A program made the position numbers and the translations under genes. A DNA stretch of 12,252 nucleotides from Candidatus Zixiibacteriota bacterium (lineage in GTDB: Bacteria; Zixibacteria; MSB-5A5; CAIYYT01), in the NCBI GenBank assembly GCA_023134875.1, contig JAGLUH010000070.1:1-12252 (forward strand), given 5' to 3'. Under the pieces are notes generated by a model. It was given only the letters and a program-made list of their open reading frames with translations, had not been told where the DNA came from and ran no database searches. Positions 1 through 7,390 of this stretch are shown piece after piece; the first letter of the stretch is position 1, and every line of letters begins with the position of its first letter.

Positions 1-587
1 CTCATATCTCTTTCAAAGCTTTCCCGACAGAGTTTCTGACACAGTCACCGGTCACCGCTGCTCTGAAGCTGCTTAAGGTAAAGGATGTCAACTGGGAGGA
101 TATCGCTGAGGTGAAGGTCTATACCATTCACCGCGCGGTCGATATCCTGGCTGATCCCTCCAAGTATCATCCCACCGAAAAGGAGACGGCGGATCACTCA
201 ATGCCCTACTGTGTTGGCGCGGCGATTATGGACAGGATGGTTACACCACTGCAATTCCTGCCGGAGCGAATCGCGGATCAGAAACTGATCGACTTTATCC
301 AGTGCATCAAGGTTGAGGCGGACGACGAGCTTGAGGCCAGGTTTCCTAGGTTGCAGCCGTCGCGGGTTGATTTCGTGATGAAGTCGGGCGAAACCTTAAC
401 CCAGTCGGTTGATTATGCCAAGGGTGATCCGCGTGAACCGATGACGCATGACGACCTGATGGATAAGTTCTATGGATTGACCAAGCCGCACACAACCGAT
501 GGGCATCGCCGGAAGATCGCCGAGGATATCTCGCGGTTGGAGAAATTCGACCGCATCGAAAGTTTCGTCGCTTCCCTAACGATGTAG
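1..587 (+). CDS. MmgE/PrpD family protein, C-terminal part (5' end outside window)
   Basis: The frame is open from the left edge (first full codon at 3) to a TAG at 585-587, giving about 194 residues. These match the C-terminal half of MmgE/PrpD proteins, a family that includes 2-methylcitrate dehydratase and cis-aconitate decarboxylase. Visible landmarks are SFKAFPTEFLTQSPV near the left edge, KYHPTEKETADHSMPYCVG at about 165-225 (the family's conserved ETADHS block), and the closing region rich in acidic and basic residues. Family members are usually 450-500 residues, so roughly the first 60% is missing. A GTG at 111 could be read as a start, but clear homology continues upstream, so it is internal. 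Substrate cannot be told from this part; methylcitrate-cycle dehydratase is the commonest role. A palindrome follows the stop by about 20 nt. Confidence 0.9.
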   Translation, partial: HISFKAFPTEFLTQSPVTAALKLLKVKDVNWEDIAEVKVYTIHRAVDILADPSKYHPTEKETADHSMPYCVGAAIMDRMVTPLQFLPERIADQKLIDFIQCIKVEADDELEARFPRLQPSRVDFVMKSGETLTQSVDYAKGDPREPMTHDDLMDKFYGLTKPHTTDGHRRKIAEDISRLEKFDRIESFVASLTM

Positions 588-606
588 GAGCTTGAACCTT
601 ACCGAT

Positions 607-657
607 GTCGGGTTTCGCGCTCTGTCCGCCTACGGCGGACTTCACTGGGAACCCGAC
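607..657. repeat. Nested inverted repeat (REP-like or hairpin element)
   Basis: Two perfect inverted repeats sit one inside the other. The outer arms are GTCGGGTT (607-614) and AACCCGAC (650-657). The inner arms are GTCCGCC (624-630) and GGCGGAC (634-640) with a 3-nt loop, TAC. The 9-nt stretches between the arms do not pair well, so the folded form would be a hairpin with an internal loop. No T-run follows, so it is not a textbook intrinsic terminator, though it could still end or protect the upstream transcript. The arrangement resembles dispersed REP-like intergenic elements. Only one copy is seen in this window. Confidence 0.6.
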
Positions 658-691
658 CTACACGAGTGAAGACTAACAGAAGGGAGACGAA

Positions 692-1093
692 TTGAGACGA
701 GTAATCATGACGATAGCGGCAGTGGCTCTGCTGCTGCCGACGATAAGCACACAGGCGGGAACCGGACTTGCCGCGACATTGAAAAGCAATATCGGTTTCA
801 CCAAACTGGTTAATGAGGTGAGCTTCTATCAGAACACCGACGGCGAATTCAACGGCTTGGGGCGCACGTTGCAGATTATATCAATCAACAGTTTCAAGCT
901 CTTCACCGATTTCACTTTTGAGTTCACCGGCGACTTCAACTGGGAGATGGATACGTACGAGAATTACGACTACTATATCGAGCTATCAATAGTCAAACCG
1001 ATCTACAAGATGCTCAGCCTCAACTACCAACAGATTCATAGCACTTTCTGGGAGTGTACCGTCCACCAATTCGGAATCCGCCTGTCGCTGTAG
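692..1093 (+). CDS. Small secreted beta-strand-rich protein, possible outer-membrane barrel
   Basis: This is a 133-residue protein with no family I recognise. The N-terminus has two arginines, a hydrophobic stretch (about residues 5-15) and an Ala-containing end near STQAG, which together look like a Sec signal peptide cleaved near residue 22. The mature part alternates polar and hydrophobic residues and is rich in Tyr, Phe, Thr and Asn, as in short amphipathic beta strands of small outer-membrane barrels or periplasmic beta proteins. The TTG at 692 is preferred because AGGGAG at 681-686 lies 5 nt before it. The in-frame ATG at 707 would be 20 nt away and would lose the two arginines. It lies downstream of the palindrome, in the same direction as the PrpD-like gene. 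No enzyme motif is visible. Confidence 0.65.
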   Translation: MRRVIMTIAAVALLLPTISTQAGTGLAATLKSNIGFTKLVNEVSFYQNTDGEFNGLGRTLQIISINSFKLFTDFTFEFTGDFNWEMDTYENYDYYIELSIVKPIYKMLSLNYQQIHSTFWECTVHQFGIRLSL

Positions 1094-1123
1094 AACTGTA
1101 TTGACTCGAATCGGCGCAGAAGA

Positions 1124-2002
1124 ATGCAGGCAAACACAGGGCAAAACGGCATGAGACTCCGCATAAGCACTAATGAAGAAATCGCCGGCTTCGCGAAGCT
1201 TGTCCGGGATGCATACGCCGATCATGACATAATGCTCCCTCCCGATTCTCAAGTGGCGAAATACGCCGAAGCTGCGGAAAAGCTAAGTGCCGCGAAGGCA
1301 TCAGGTAAGAATTTAGCCGATTGGGGAAAGGAGAAGTATATTGAGGTTGTTGCAGATGTTATGGAATGCCAAAGACTTGCAACTGCCATCAAGTGGGCAC
1401 GGGAGAAAACCCAGTTCGTACAGTACCTACCCAGATTACTGAAGGGGGGTATAGACCCAACAGAGAAGAAGAGAACTGTCGCTAAGGATCTATGTTTCGA
1501 ACTGAAGACCTTGGAAATGTTTGAAGCAGCGGGTATTCCGGCCGACTTAGTCGAACCAGATGTCGTATTCGAATTGCAGGGGCACAGGATCGTGGTAGCG
1601 TGCAAGTCCCTATACAGCCTTAGTAATATGGAGAATCAAGTGAGGAAAGCCACTCGGCAGATTGTACGCACAGATCAACGTGGGCTTATTGCCCTCAGTA
1701 TCGATCAGGTAGTGCGGATGCGCGAATTAATGGATGTTGAAGATGAGGCAGAGTTTCAGAATCGGATAGAATCGGTCGCTATTGGTTTTGCGAAGAAGTA
1801 TGACACATCGTTTGCTCGGTGGATCACAAAGCGACAAGTCATTGGCTTGCTTATCTCACTCTCTACCTTAACAAACTTGAGGAGAGAACACGTACACGCC
1901 AGCGCGCAGTTTGTCGTTATCCAGAACCGGTGTTCCGAGCAAAGCCCCTACTTCCGAATAATCAGAGAGTTGGACAGACGACTATTGAACCGCATCGTCT
2001 GA
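1124..2002 (+). CDS. PD-(D/E)XK nuclease-like protein, possibly inactive
   Basis: A 292-residue protein. The N-terminal half (to about residue 115) is helical and charged, with no recognised family. Residues 120-180 look like a PD-(D/E)XK fold: a helix with Glu126, then PDVVF with Asp146, then a strand ending VACK (Lys161), then a helix ending in RQI (Gln179). In active members the residue two before the lysine is Glu or Asp; here it is Ala159. So it may be inactive, use another acidic residue such as Glu150, or belong to a subfamily that tolerates this change. No methyltransferase or specificity gene is adjacent. By eye GC is lower than in the neighbours (several 60-nt blocks at 43-52%), which fits acquisition by transfer. 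The start could also be ATG 1151, which has AGGG 9 nt upstream. The gene ends 36 nt from the convergent pcm stop. Confidence 0.6.
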   Translation: MQANTGQNGMRLRISTNEEIAGFAKLVRDAYADHDIMLPPDSQVAKYAEAAEKLSAAKASGKNLADWGKEKYIEVVADVMECQRLATAIKWAREKTQFVQYLPRLLKGGIDPTEKKRTVAKDLCFELKTLEMFEAAGIPADLVEPDVVFELQGHRIVVACKSLYSLSNMENQVRKATRQIVRTDQRGLIALSIDQVVRMRELMDVEDEAEFQNRIESVAIGFAKKYDTSFARWITKRQVIGLLISLSTLTNLRREHVHASAQFVVIQNRCSEQSPYFRIIRELDRRLLNRIV

Positions 2003-2038
2003 CCTGGGTCTATCAATGGCGCGCGTTAGTGCTCTGCT

Positions 2039-2794
2039 TCATTCCATCGCTTCGCCGGTCATCGGCACGAAACGTACGGGGAAGATCGTCTTCTCTATTT
2101 TGCCTTTCTCGGTGCGGGTCACCAGCATCAACTCCTGGAAACGATCACCAACCGGAATAACCAGCCTGCCACCGATCTCAAGCTGATCAACCAGGGGCTG
2201 AGGGACATGATCAGGCGCGGCGGTGACAATGACCACATCAAAAGGCGCTTCCTCCGGCCAGCCGCGATAACCATCACCGCACCTGACCTGAACTGTACCG
2301 TAACCAAGCGCCGTCAGAACCGAATCAGCATTCCGGCAAAGAGGCTCCACGATCTCAATCGAGTAGACACTGTCGGCAATCTCGGCCAAGATCGCCGCCT
2401 GGTAACCGGAACCGGTACCAATTTCCAGTACTTTCGAAGTCGAATCGATCCCTGCCAGTTGGGTCATGATAGCAACGATGTAGGGCTGCGAGATGGTCTG
2501 ACCGTAACCGATCGGCAGGGGACCGTCAGCATAACTTTGCGAACGATAGCTTTTAGGCACGAATTCATGTCGCGGCACAGTCATCATCGCCGCCAGCACC
2601 AGCGAATCAACGACATCGCGAGCGGCAAGCTGTCTCTTGACCATCTGTTGCCGCTGATGGTAAAAGATATCCTTGTCGTCTTTCTCGCTCATCTTTTCCT
2701 TGGCTCGACAGGAGGTTGCCTGCAACAGAAACAGCAGTGCCAAAGCTGTCGCCACCCAGCAAACTACATAATTTCCTAAATTCTTTGAAGACAT
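2039..2794 (-). CDS. pcm: Protein-L-isoaspartate O-methyltransferase, with N-terminal export signal
   Basis: PIMT transfers a methyl group from S-adenosylmethionine to isoaspartyl residues in damaged proteins. Family hallmarks are GYGQTISQPYIVA (96-108), the SAM-binding motif VLEIGTGSGYQ (122-132), GDGYRGWP (173-180), TAAPDHVP (191-198) and GGRLVIPVG (208-216). The 251 residues exceed the usual 205-215 because of an N-terminal hydrophobic segment (about 9-25) followed by QATSC, a weak lipobox with Cys29. This suggests a periplasmic, perhaps lipid-anchored, enzyme. The ATG at 2794 has GAGGA 4 nt upstream. A second in-frame ATG at 2692 (Met35) has AAGGA 4 nt upstream and would give a cytosolic protein of 217 residues. 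A TTGACA promoter candidate lies just upstream. It is convergent with the PD-(D/E)XK-like gene. Confidence 0.93.
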   Translation of the reverse strand: MSSKNLGNYVVCWVATALALLFLLQATSCRAKEKMSEKDDKDIFYHQRQQMVKRQLAARDVVDSLVLAAMMTVPRHEFVPKSYRSQSYADGPLPIGYGQTISQPYIVAIMTQLAGIDSTSKVLEIGTGSGYQAAILAEIADSVYSIEIVEPLCRNADSVLTALGYGTVQVRCGDGYRGWPEEAPFDVVIVTAAPDHVPQPLVDQLEIGGRLVIPVGDRFQELMLVTRTEKGKIEKTIFPVRFVPMTGEAME

Positions 2795-2817
2795 ATTTTC
2801 CTCGAATTGCTACTCAC

Positions 2818-2846
2818 AACTAAAGACATTGCCGGAGCAGTGTCAA
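2818..2846 (-). promoter_or_regulatory. Sigma70-type promoter candidate for pcm
   Basis: On the minus strand a perfect TTGACA (forward 2841-2846) is followed after 17 nt by TTAGTT (forward 2818-2823). The -35 box is consensus and the spacing ideal, but the -10 box is poor. It would start transcription about 15-20 nt before the pcm ATG, in the gap after the heparinase-like gene. Confidence 0.35.
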
Positions 2847-2891
2847 TCGATTTGTGCCTGGTTTCGATTCAATCTTAAGAGAGGATAGCCG

Positions 2892-4916
2892 CTACCAACC
2901 GACCGCAGCGCGAGCCACTTCAAGCCTGGCGGCGATGGTCTCCGAGTCATGGTCGAGTGGCGTTATCGCATAGAGCGCCGTGAAGGGCAACCTGGTCTCA
3001 GTCTTAACGGTGAGCCTCTTGCTGGAGCGTTTGATGCCACAGGCGGGTGAGTTCCAGTCCATGTTAATACTGAAGCTGAAGGCCGGTTCCAGCAGTTGCA
3101 GAAGCAGTGCCGGCTTGTCCGGCTCCGGCAATAGATGCAGACAATTCGACTGTTTCTGCCTTACCTCCATCGCCTCGATATGGAAATTGGTTTCCAGTTG
3201 ATGGACTTCCCTGCCAAGCAGCTCGTCTTTTATCAGGATTACTTCGGTGTTCTTGTCAAAATAAAGGGAACGCCGATGCACCACCGGATCGTCAAGGCGA
3301 GTATAGCTGTCCGTTACCGCCACCACCAGGTCGGATTCGCTGTCGGTCTTCCATAAGGTTATCTTCGGTTTACTGTCATTTCGCAGCAGGAAGAATAGTC
3401 CGGTCACAAAGCGATTTTGCTCCTGGCCGTCCACCATCACCGTGTTGTGCCGCGCTGTCGACCGGAAGTAGTTGCGCCAGGTCTTATTCTCGGTACATGT
3501 ATACGTGCCCGGATCAATGAACACCGGACGGTTATGGTATTGCAGGGTGAAGCTGAGGATGTCGTTATGCTTATGATTGCCAAGACCGGCGGTGCCGACA
3601 GGATTGGCGAAAAAGTCCAGAACGATATTCGACGAACGCATCTGGCAGATGCCACTGTGTTTCAGGCAGCAGGAACTCTTAGGATGCGGTTGCTGGTCGC
3701 TGGAAGTATTGATGCCTTCAGTTCCACAGACAACAAGCTCCTCGGCGACAGCGACGCCACCATCCGGTTCTTTTAGTTGCAGCAAGCGTTCACCGATAGC
3801 GATACAATCACGGAAGTCATCAGGGAAACGACCAAACAGGTCGATCAGTCGACCCTCGTTCGCATCGCCAAAGCTCAAGATCGAACCATCCGCCAGGGTG
3901 AACCGTCTCAGAACGGCCATCATCTTTTTCAGCTTATCCGACAACTGGGAGGAAAGCCGACAGCCTGTTTTCAACGACAGGAGGTAAGCGAACAGGAGTA
4001 TCTCAGTGGCGACGCCGTGATAGGGCAGCGAGGACTCATAATCGACGCCGTCATCATCAATCTGATAGGAACATTCTTGTTCGAGTTCTCTAAGCGCCAG
4101 TCGACGCCACTCTTTGCCAATTTGAGTTACGACAAAGAGCTCTCCCAGGTAGAGTAGTCCGAGGAGGTTGGCCAGGTAGTGGCTGGAGTTGAAGCCGGCA
4201 GCGATCTTTTCGAGATTGCCGCTGATATGTTTGCCGGCTTTGTAAAGTCTGATGACAAGTGTCGTCTTGAAATTGTCGGTGAAATCCCAGTTGGCGGCGA
4301 ACACCTGGTAGGCCAGCAGCCAATTAATCACTCGAAAAGTGGTCTCGGAGGAGGAGGTGCGGTTGATATCCTCATTATCTTCGTTCCCAGCGTGCCAGGA
4401 AATGATCTGATCAGCAAATTCGATCGGGTAAGCGGGATTGCCGGTCAGGAAAAACTGCAACGCCATTTGCAGGAAATGGTAGCAGCGGGAAAGCCCGCGG
4501 GGAATCTGTACAGCCGGTTCATCAGTACCATAGACCTGCCTGAGCAGGCGGGAGTTAGTTGCATCTCCGCGCCGGCGCTGAGTGGAGCTGTCTGACCAGT
4601 CTATGCCGACTCCCACTCGAATCATATCATGACCGGCAATGTCGAAACGATGCTCTATTGCCGATTGCGCCAGAGTCTCAAGCTGTTGTCGTTGCTTGGC
4701 AAAGGGAGGTCGTTGTAACGCCCGTACCAGATCAGGGGAGCTTATACCCTCAAAGATGGTGGGGAAGTCATCGAGCAGTGCCGCGAGATTATCGCAGCCG
4801 ATTTCCTCTGTATATGTTTTCTCCTGTCGGCGTGCCTCGAATGAAGACATTAAAACAGTATTGAGTGTTTCTTTGCTTTCTGGATCGCTTCTCTTGACAG
4901 ATGTCGTTTGCATCAC
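2892..4916 (-). CDS. Heparinase II/III-like polysaccharide lyase family protein
   Basis: A 674-residue protein with the layout of heparinase II/III and alginate-lyase-like enzymes, which cleave uronic-acid polysaccharides by beta-elimination. An N-terminal alpha/alpha toroid spans about 60-350, including NSSHYLANLLGLL (243-255) and DYESSLPYH (292-300) with the likely catalytic Tyr299. The beta-sheet heparinase II/III domain follows at about 425-640, with GNHKHNDILSF (446-456), DPGTYTCT (468-475) and RSTARHNTVMVDG (485-497). No signal peptide or membrane segment is visible, so it is predicted cytoplasmic, as in some surface-polysaccharide clusters. The start is GTG 4916 or the adjacent ATG 4913; AGGT repeats just upstream serve as SD. 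It lies 37 nt after the nucleotidyltransferase gene, probably in the same transcript. Its substrate cannot be told from sequence. Confidence 0.88.
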   Translation of the reverse strand: MMQTTSVKRSDPESKETLNTVLMSSFEARRQEKTYTEEIGCDNLAALLDDFPTIFEGISSPDLVRALQRPPFAKQRQQLETLAQSAIEHRFDIAGHDMIRVGVGIDWSDSSTQRRRGDATNSRLLRQVYGTDEPAVQIPRGLSRCYHFLQMALQFFLTGNPAYPIEFADQIISWHAGNEDNEDINRTSSSETTFRVINWLLAYQVFAANWDFTDNFKTTLVIRLYKAGKHISGNLEKIAAGFNSSHYLANLLGLLYLGELFVVTQIGKEWRRLALRELEQECSYQIDDDGVDYESSLPYHGVATEILLFAYLLSLKTGCRLSSQLSDKLKKMMAVLRRFTLADGSILSFGDANEGRLIDLFGRFPDDFRDCIAIGERLLQLKEPDGGVAVAEELVVCGTEGINTSSDQQPHPKSSCCLKHSGICQMRSSNIVLDFFANPVGTAGLGNHKHNDILSFTLQYHNRPVFIDPGTYTCTENKTWRNYFRSTARHNTVMVDGQEQNRFVTGLFFLLRNDSKPKITLWKTDSESDLVVAVTDSYTRLDDPVVHRRSLYFDKNTEVILIKDELLGREVHQLETNFHIEAMEVRQKQSNCLHLLPEPDKPALLLQLLEPAFSFSINMDWNSPACGIKRSSKRLTVKTETRLPFTALYAITPLDHDSETIAARLEVARAAVGW

Positions 4917-4953
4917 AGCTTACCTACCTGTTTCTGCAGGACAACACTCCAAC

Positions 4954-5709
4954 CTACACCGAACTACTCCCCAACACAGAATCACCGCCAGCAGGCACAG
5001 CTTCACGGGGAATGAATCTACTTCGGTTCTTCTTCATCAGATCGGCAGCGATGCGGTAGTCTTCATCGCGGCCGATATCGAGCCAGAGTCCGGAGAAGGG
5101 ATACACTTTGACAAGACGTTTCCGCTTAATCAACTCATCAACCAGATCGGGAAAATCAAAGCGCACTCCGGCAGAAATGAATCCCAGCACTGTCGGCGAG
5201 AAAACATAAATGCCCATGCTGACTTCAAATGAGTATTCCGGTTTCTCGATATACTCTACTACCGCGCCTGACTCGTCGCTACGCAGGACACCGAGGTCGA
5301 TATTGACTTTCTTGTCGCAGGTGGCGATCGTGATATCAGCGGTATTGTCGCAATGGCAGCGATAGAGTTTGCTGAGATCGAGATCGGTTAATATGTCGCC
5401 GTTGAGTACGATTATCGGCTCGGTGAAGTCGGCCAGATTTGTCAGAGGGCCGGCGGTACCCAATGGCTGGTTTTCGCGCAGGTAGTTAATCCTGACTCCC
5501 CAGCGGCTGCCGTCACCGAAATAGGTTTCGATCAAGTGGTTTAAGTAACCGACAGCGAAGGTAATTTCCGTTACGCCGTAGTGTTTCAGTTGTTTGACGA
5601 TTATCTCGGCGATGGGAGAATTGCCCACCGGCATCAGCGGTTTGGGCAGGACAGTGGTATAGGGTCGCAGTCGGCTGCCTTCACCGCCGGCGAGAAGCAC
5701 CGCTTTCAC
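4954..5709 (-). CDS. Sugar-1-phosphate nucleotidyltransferase
   Basis: This enzyme family joins a sugar-1-phosphate to an NTP to give an NDP-sugar and pyrophosphate, feeding glycan synthesis. The Rossmann-like NTP_transferase domain covers nearly all 251 residues: GGEGSRLRPYT (8-18, phosphate-binding loop), LPKPLMPV (21-28), GTAGPL (84-89), LNGDILTD (102-109, metal-binding Asp), EKP (155-157) and WLDIGRDEDY (209-218). There is no C-terminal left-handed beta-helix, so it is the short form, like mannose-1-phosphate guanylyltransferase-type or GCD1-like proteins. Nucleotide and sugar cannot be assigned. The start is GTG 5709, with a strong GGAGGA (forward 5715-5720) 5 nt upstream. The heparinase-like gene follows after 37 nt, suggesting that the two act on the same surface glycan or its precursors. 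Confidence 0.93.
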   Translation of the reverse strand: MKAVLLAGGEGSRLRPYTTVLPKPLMPVGNSPIAEIIVKQLKHYGVTEITFAVGYLNHLIETYFGDGSRWGVRINYLRENQPLGTAGPLTNLADFTEPIIVLNGDILTDLDLSKLYRCHCDNTADITIATCDKKVNIDLGVLRSDESGAVVEYIEKPEYSFEVSMGIYVFSPTVLGFISAGVRFDFPDLVDELIKRKRLVKVYPFSGLWLDIGRDEDYRIAADLMKKNRSRFIPREAVPAGGDSVLGSSSV

Positions 5710-5755
5710 CTAAATCCTCCGGCAGCAAGGTCGAAATCGACTGGCAGTCATACTC

Positions 5756-5784
5756 TCCATACTGGTTCTCCAAGACTGTATCAA
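5756..5784 (-). promoter_or_regulatory. Sigma70-type promoter candidate for the nucleotidyltransferase-lyase pair
   Basis: In the 185-nt gap between the PAP2 and nucleotidyltransferase genes, the minus strand has TTGATA (forward 5779-5784), a 17-nt spacer and TATGGA (forward 5756-5761). The -35 box matches consensus at 5 of 6 and the -10 box at 3 of 6. The leader would be about 40 nt. Nothing else is recognised in the gap; no convincing terminator follows PAP2. Confidence 0.3.
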
Positions 5785-5894
5785 TATGCAACTCTTGTGC
5801 CGCCGGATGGATTGACCCCTATCCAGTTGAGTAGAAGTGTGTTATGAGAGAGTGTAGGGGCGAAGACAATGCTATTTAACGTGATGGAAGGAAT

Positions 5895-6482
5895 TTATTT
5901 CCCAGACTTTTCAGCCATAATTTCCGGCTGCAAGTGCCTCTGCCTCTGGGAATTGGCGAAAAGATAAATACCATAGACTCCCAGAGCGATAACCGCTCCA
6001 AGCAGGGCGCCGGCGATGACATCGGCGGGATAGTGCACGCCAACAGCGATACGGGAATAACTGATCACAAAAGCGGCGAGATAGAAAAGCCACGCCCGTC
6101 GCGGGAGGCCCAGCGCCAGAATAACCGCCTGCCCGAACGCATTGGCGGCATGTGCGGAAGGAAAGGAGAGTCCCTTTGAACAGTTGACCAGCAGGTGGAT
6201 ATCTGGCAGGACATGGCAGGGTCTGATTCTGCTGATAATCGGCTTCAGCAGGTGCGCAGATATTTGGTCGGTGGCGATCACCGTGACGATACAGATTATC
6301 GCGGTGATACGTCCCTGCCGTTTGCCGAAGATAACCAGATAGAGAAGAATCAGCACTATCACCGGGCGCAGCAGCCAATTGCTGGTGATCAGCGGCATCA
6401 GTAAATCAAATACCGGATTGGCCAGTGTCACATTGAGGAAATAGAACAGTCCGGCATCGACCTGAACCAGCCAATTGATCAA
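5895..6482 (-). CDS. PAP2-family membrane phosphatase (undecaprenyl-diphosphatase-like)
   Basis: A 195-residue integral membrane protein of the PAP2 (type 2 phosphatidic acid phosphatase) superfamily. All three signature blocks are present: K80 to RP (87-88) in KPIISRIRP, PSAH (108-111), and SRIAVGVHYPAD (143-154) with Arg144, His150 and Asp154. Hydrophobic helices lie at about 35-53, 58-75, 114-126, 130-142 and 155-176. Bacterial members usually remove phosphate from undecaprenyl diphosphate or phosphatidylglycerophosphate; the opening FLNVTLANPVFDLLMP resembles the BcrC/YbjG-like group. The start is TTG 6482: AAGGGGAG (forward 6489-6496) lies 6 nt upstream and the codon overlaps the pfkB stop by 4 nt, so translation is probably coupled. 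This is the last gene of the dprA-yigZ-pfkB operon. The exact lipid substrate is inferred only. Confidence 0.9.
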   Translation of the reverse strand: MINWLVQVDAGLFYFLNVTLANPVFDLLMPLITSNWLLRPVIVLILLYLVIFGKRQGRITAIICIVTVIATDQISAHLLKPIISRIRPCHVLPDIHLLVNCSKGLSFPSAHAANAFGQAVILALGLPRRAWLFYLAAFVISYSRIAVGVHYPADVIAGALLGAVIALGVYGIYLFANSQRQRHLQPEIMAEKSGK

Positions 6483-7390
6483 ACCAATCTCCCCTTGCGA
6501 ATCAGTCTGTCCACCTCGACCAGCGTCGGCAGACCGCGTCGACCTCCCAGCTCACGGCAGTTCAACGCCGCCACCGCCGCCGCAAATCGCATCGTCTCGG
6601 CAATTGACCTGCCGGTAAGGACGCCATAGATATAGGCACCATGATAGGTATCGCCGGCGCCGGTTGTATCTTTCACTTTGACTCTGTAAGCACGCTGGCG
6701 TATCAAGTGGTTACCATCATAACCGACTGCACCCTGCTGACCCATTGTTACCACCAGCGAGGACATCGGCGGCTGCCAAAGCCGCTTGATCGCCCTTTCC
6801 ACCTTCCTCGCACCGGTAAATTGCCGGGCATACTCCTGGGCCACCACAAGATGATCGATCAAGGAGAAAAGGGAATCCACCCGATTGCGGAGGGAACCGA
6901 CGTCAAGAAAGGTGATTACTCCCAGCTTGTGCGCCAGCTTTGCTGCTTTCCGGCAGGCGGACAGGTCACGGCCATCAAGATGCAAGGCGCGTGTTCGGCT
7001 GATGATCTTCGCATCGATATCGCTTACCCCAAGACGACATCCCTTGCCGCGTGCCAGCAGTACGGTGCGGCGACCGGTATCACTTTCAACCAGTACAGTG
7101 GCGGTCGGCGTAATCCGATTGGCGGCGACCGAGATATAATACCTGCTGATACCGGCCTGACGGAAGGCATCCAAGCATAATCTGCCGGCAGCGTCATTTC
7201 CCAGTTTGCCGACAAAGGCGGTACGCATTCCCAGCCGACTTAGGGTTGCCAGCGCTGTCGGTACCGGTCCGCCACCTGCTGTCACTCCCTCCAGTACTTC
7301 CAGCTTCAGGCCGGGCTTGGGAAACTGTGCCACCAGCGACAGGTAATCGAGTGGCGCCAGCCCGATGCCGAGGCAATCATACTTTTGCAA
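6479..7390 (-). CDS. PfkB/ribokinase-family sugar kinase
   Basis: A 303-residue ATP-dependent kinase of the PfkB family, which phosphorylates sugars or nucleosides. N-terminal substrate-side features are GIGLAPLDY (8-16) and GGGPVPTALATLSRLG (39-54). The ATP and catalytic signature DTTGAGDTYHGA is at 241-252, with Asp247 the likely base and Tyr249 replacing the usual Phe. VVTMGQQG (213-220) is the usual strand before the ATP site. The N-terminal pattern is closest to my memory of the sulfofructose/fructose-kinase-like branch, but the substrate cannot be assigned. The start is TTG 7390, with GGGAGAG (forward 7397-7403) 6 nt upstream, overlapping the end of yigZ by 14 nt. It overlaps PAP2 by 4 nt at the other end. 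No glycolytic neighbour gives a clue to its pathway. Confidence 0.92.
   Translation of the reverse strand: MQKYDCLGIGLAPLDYLSLVAQFPKPGLKLEVLEGVTAGGGPVPTALATLSRLGMRTAFVGKLGNDAAGRLCLDAFRQAGISRYYISVAANRITPTATVLVESDTGRRTVLLARGKGCRLGVSDIDAKIISRTRALHLDGRDLSACRKAAKLAHKLGVITFLDVGSLRNRVDSLFSLIDHLVVAQEYARQFTGARKVERAIKRLWQPPMSSLVVTMGQQGAVGYDGNHLIRQRAYRVKVKDTTGAGDTYHGAYIYGVLTGRSIAETMRFAAAVAALNCRELGGRRGLPTLVEVDRLIRKGRLV

Noticed and set aside
2207..2779. Plus-strand open frame of 190 codons
   Set aside because: It is antisense to pcm, whose SAM-binding and PIMT motifs are unmistakable.
5815..5861. CCCCTA ... TAGGGG inverted repeat in the gap before the nucleotidyltransferase
   Set aside because: The arms are 6 nt with a loop of more than 30 nt and no supporting inner pairing, so it is probably chance.
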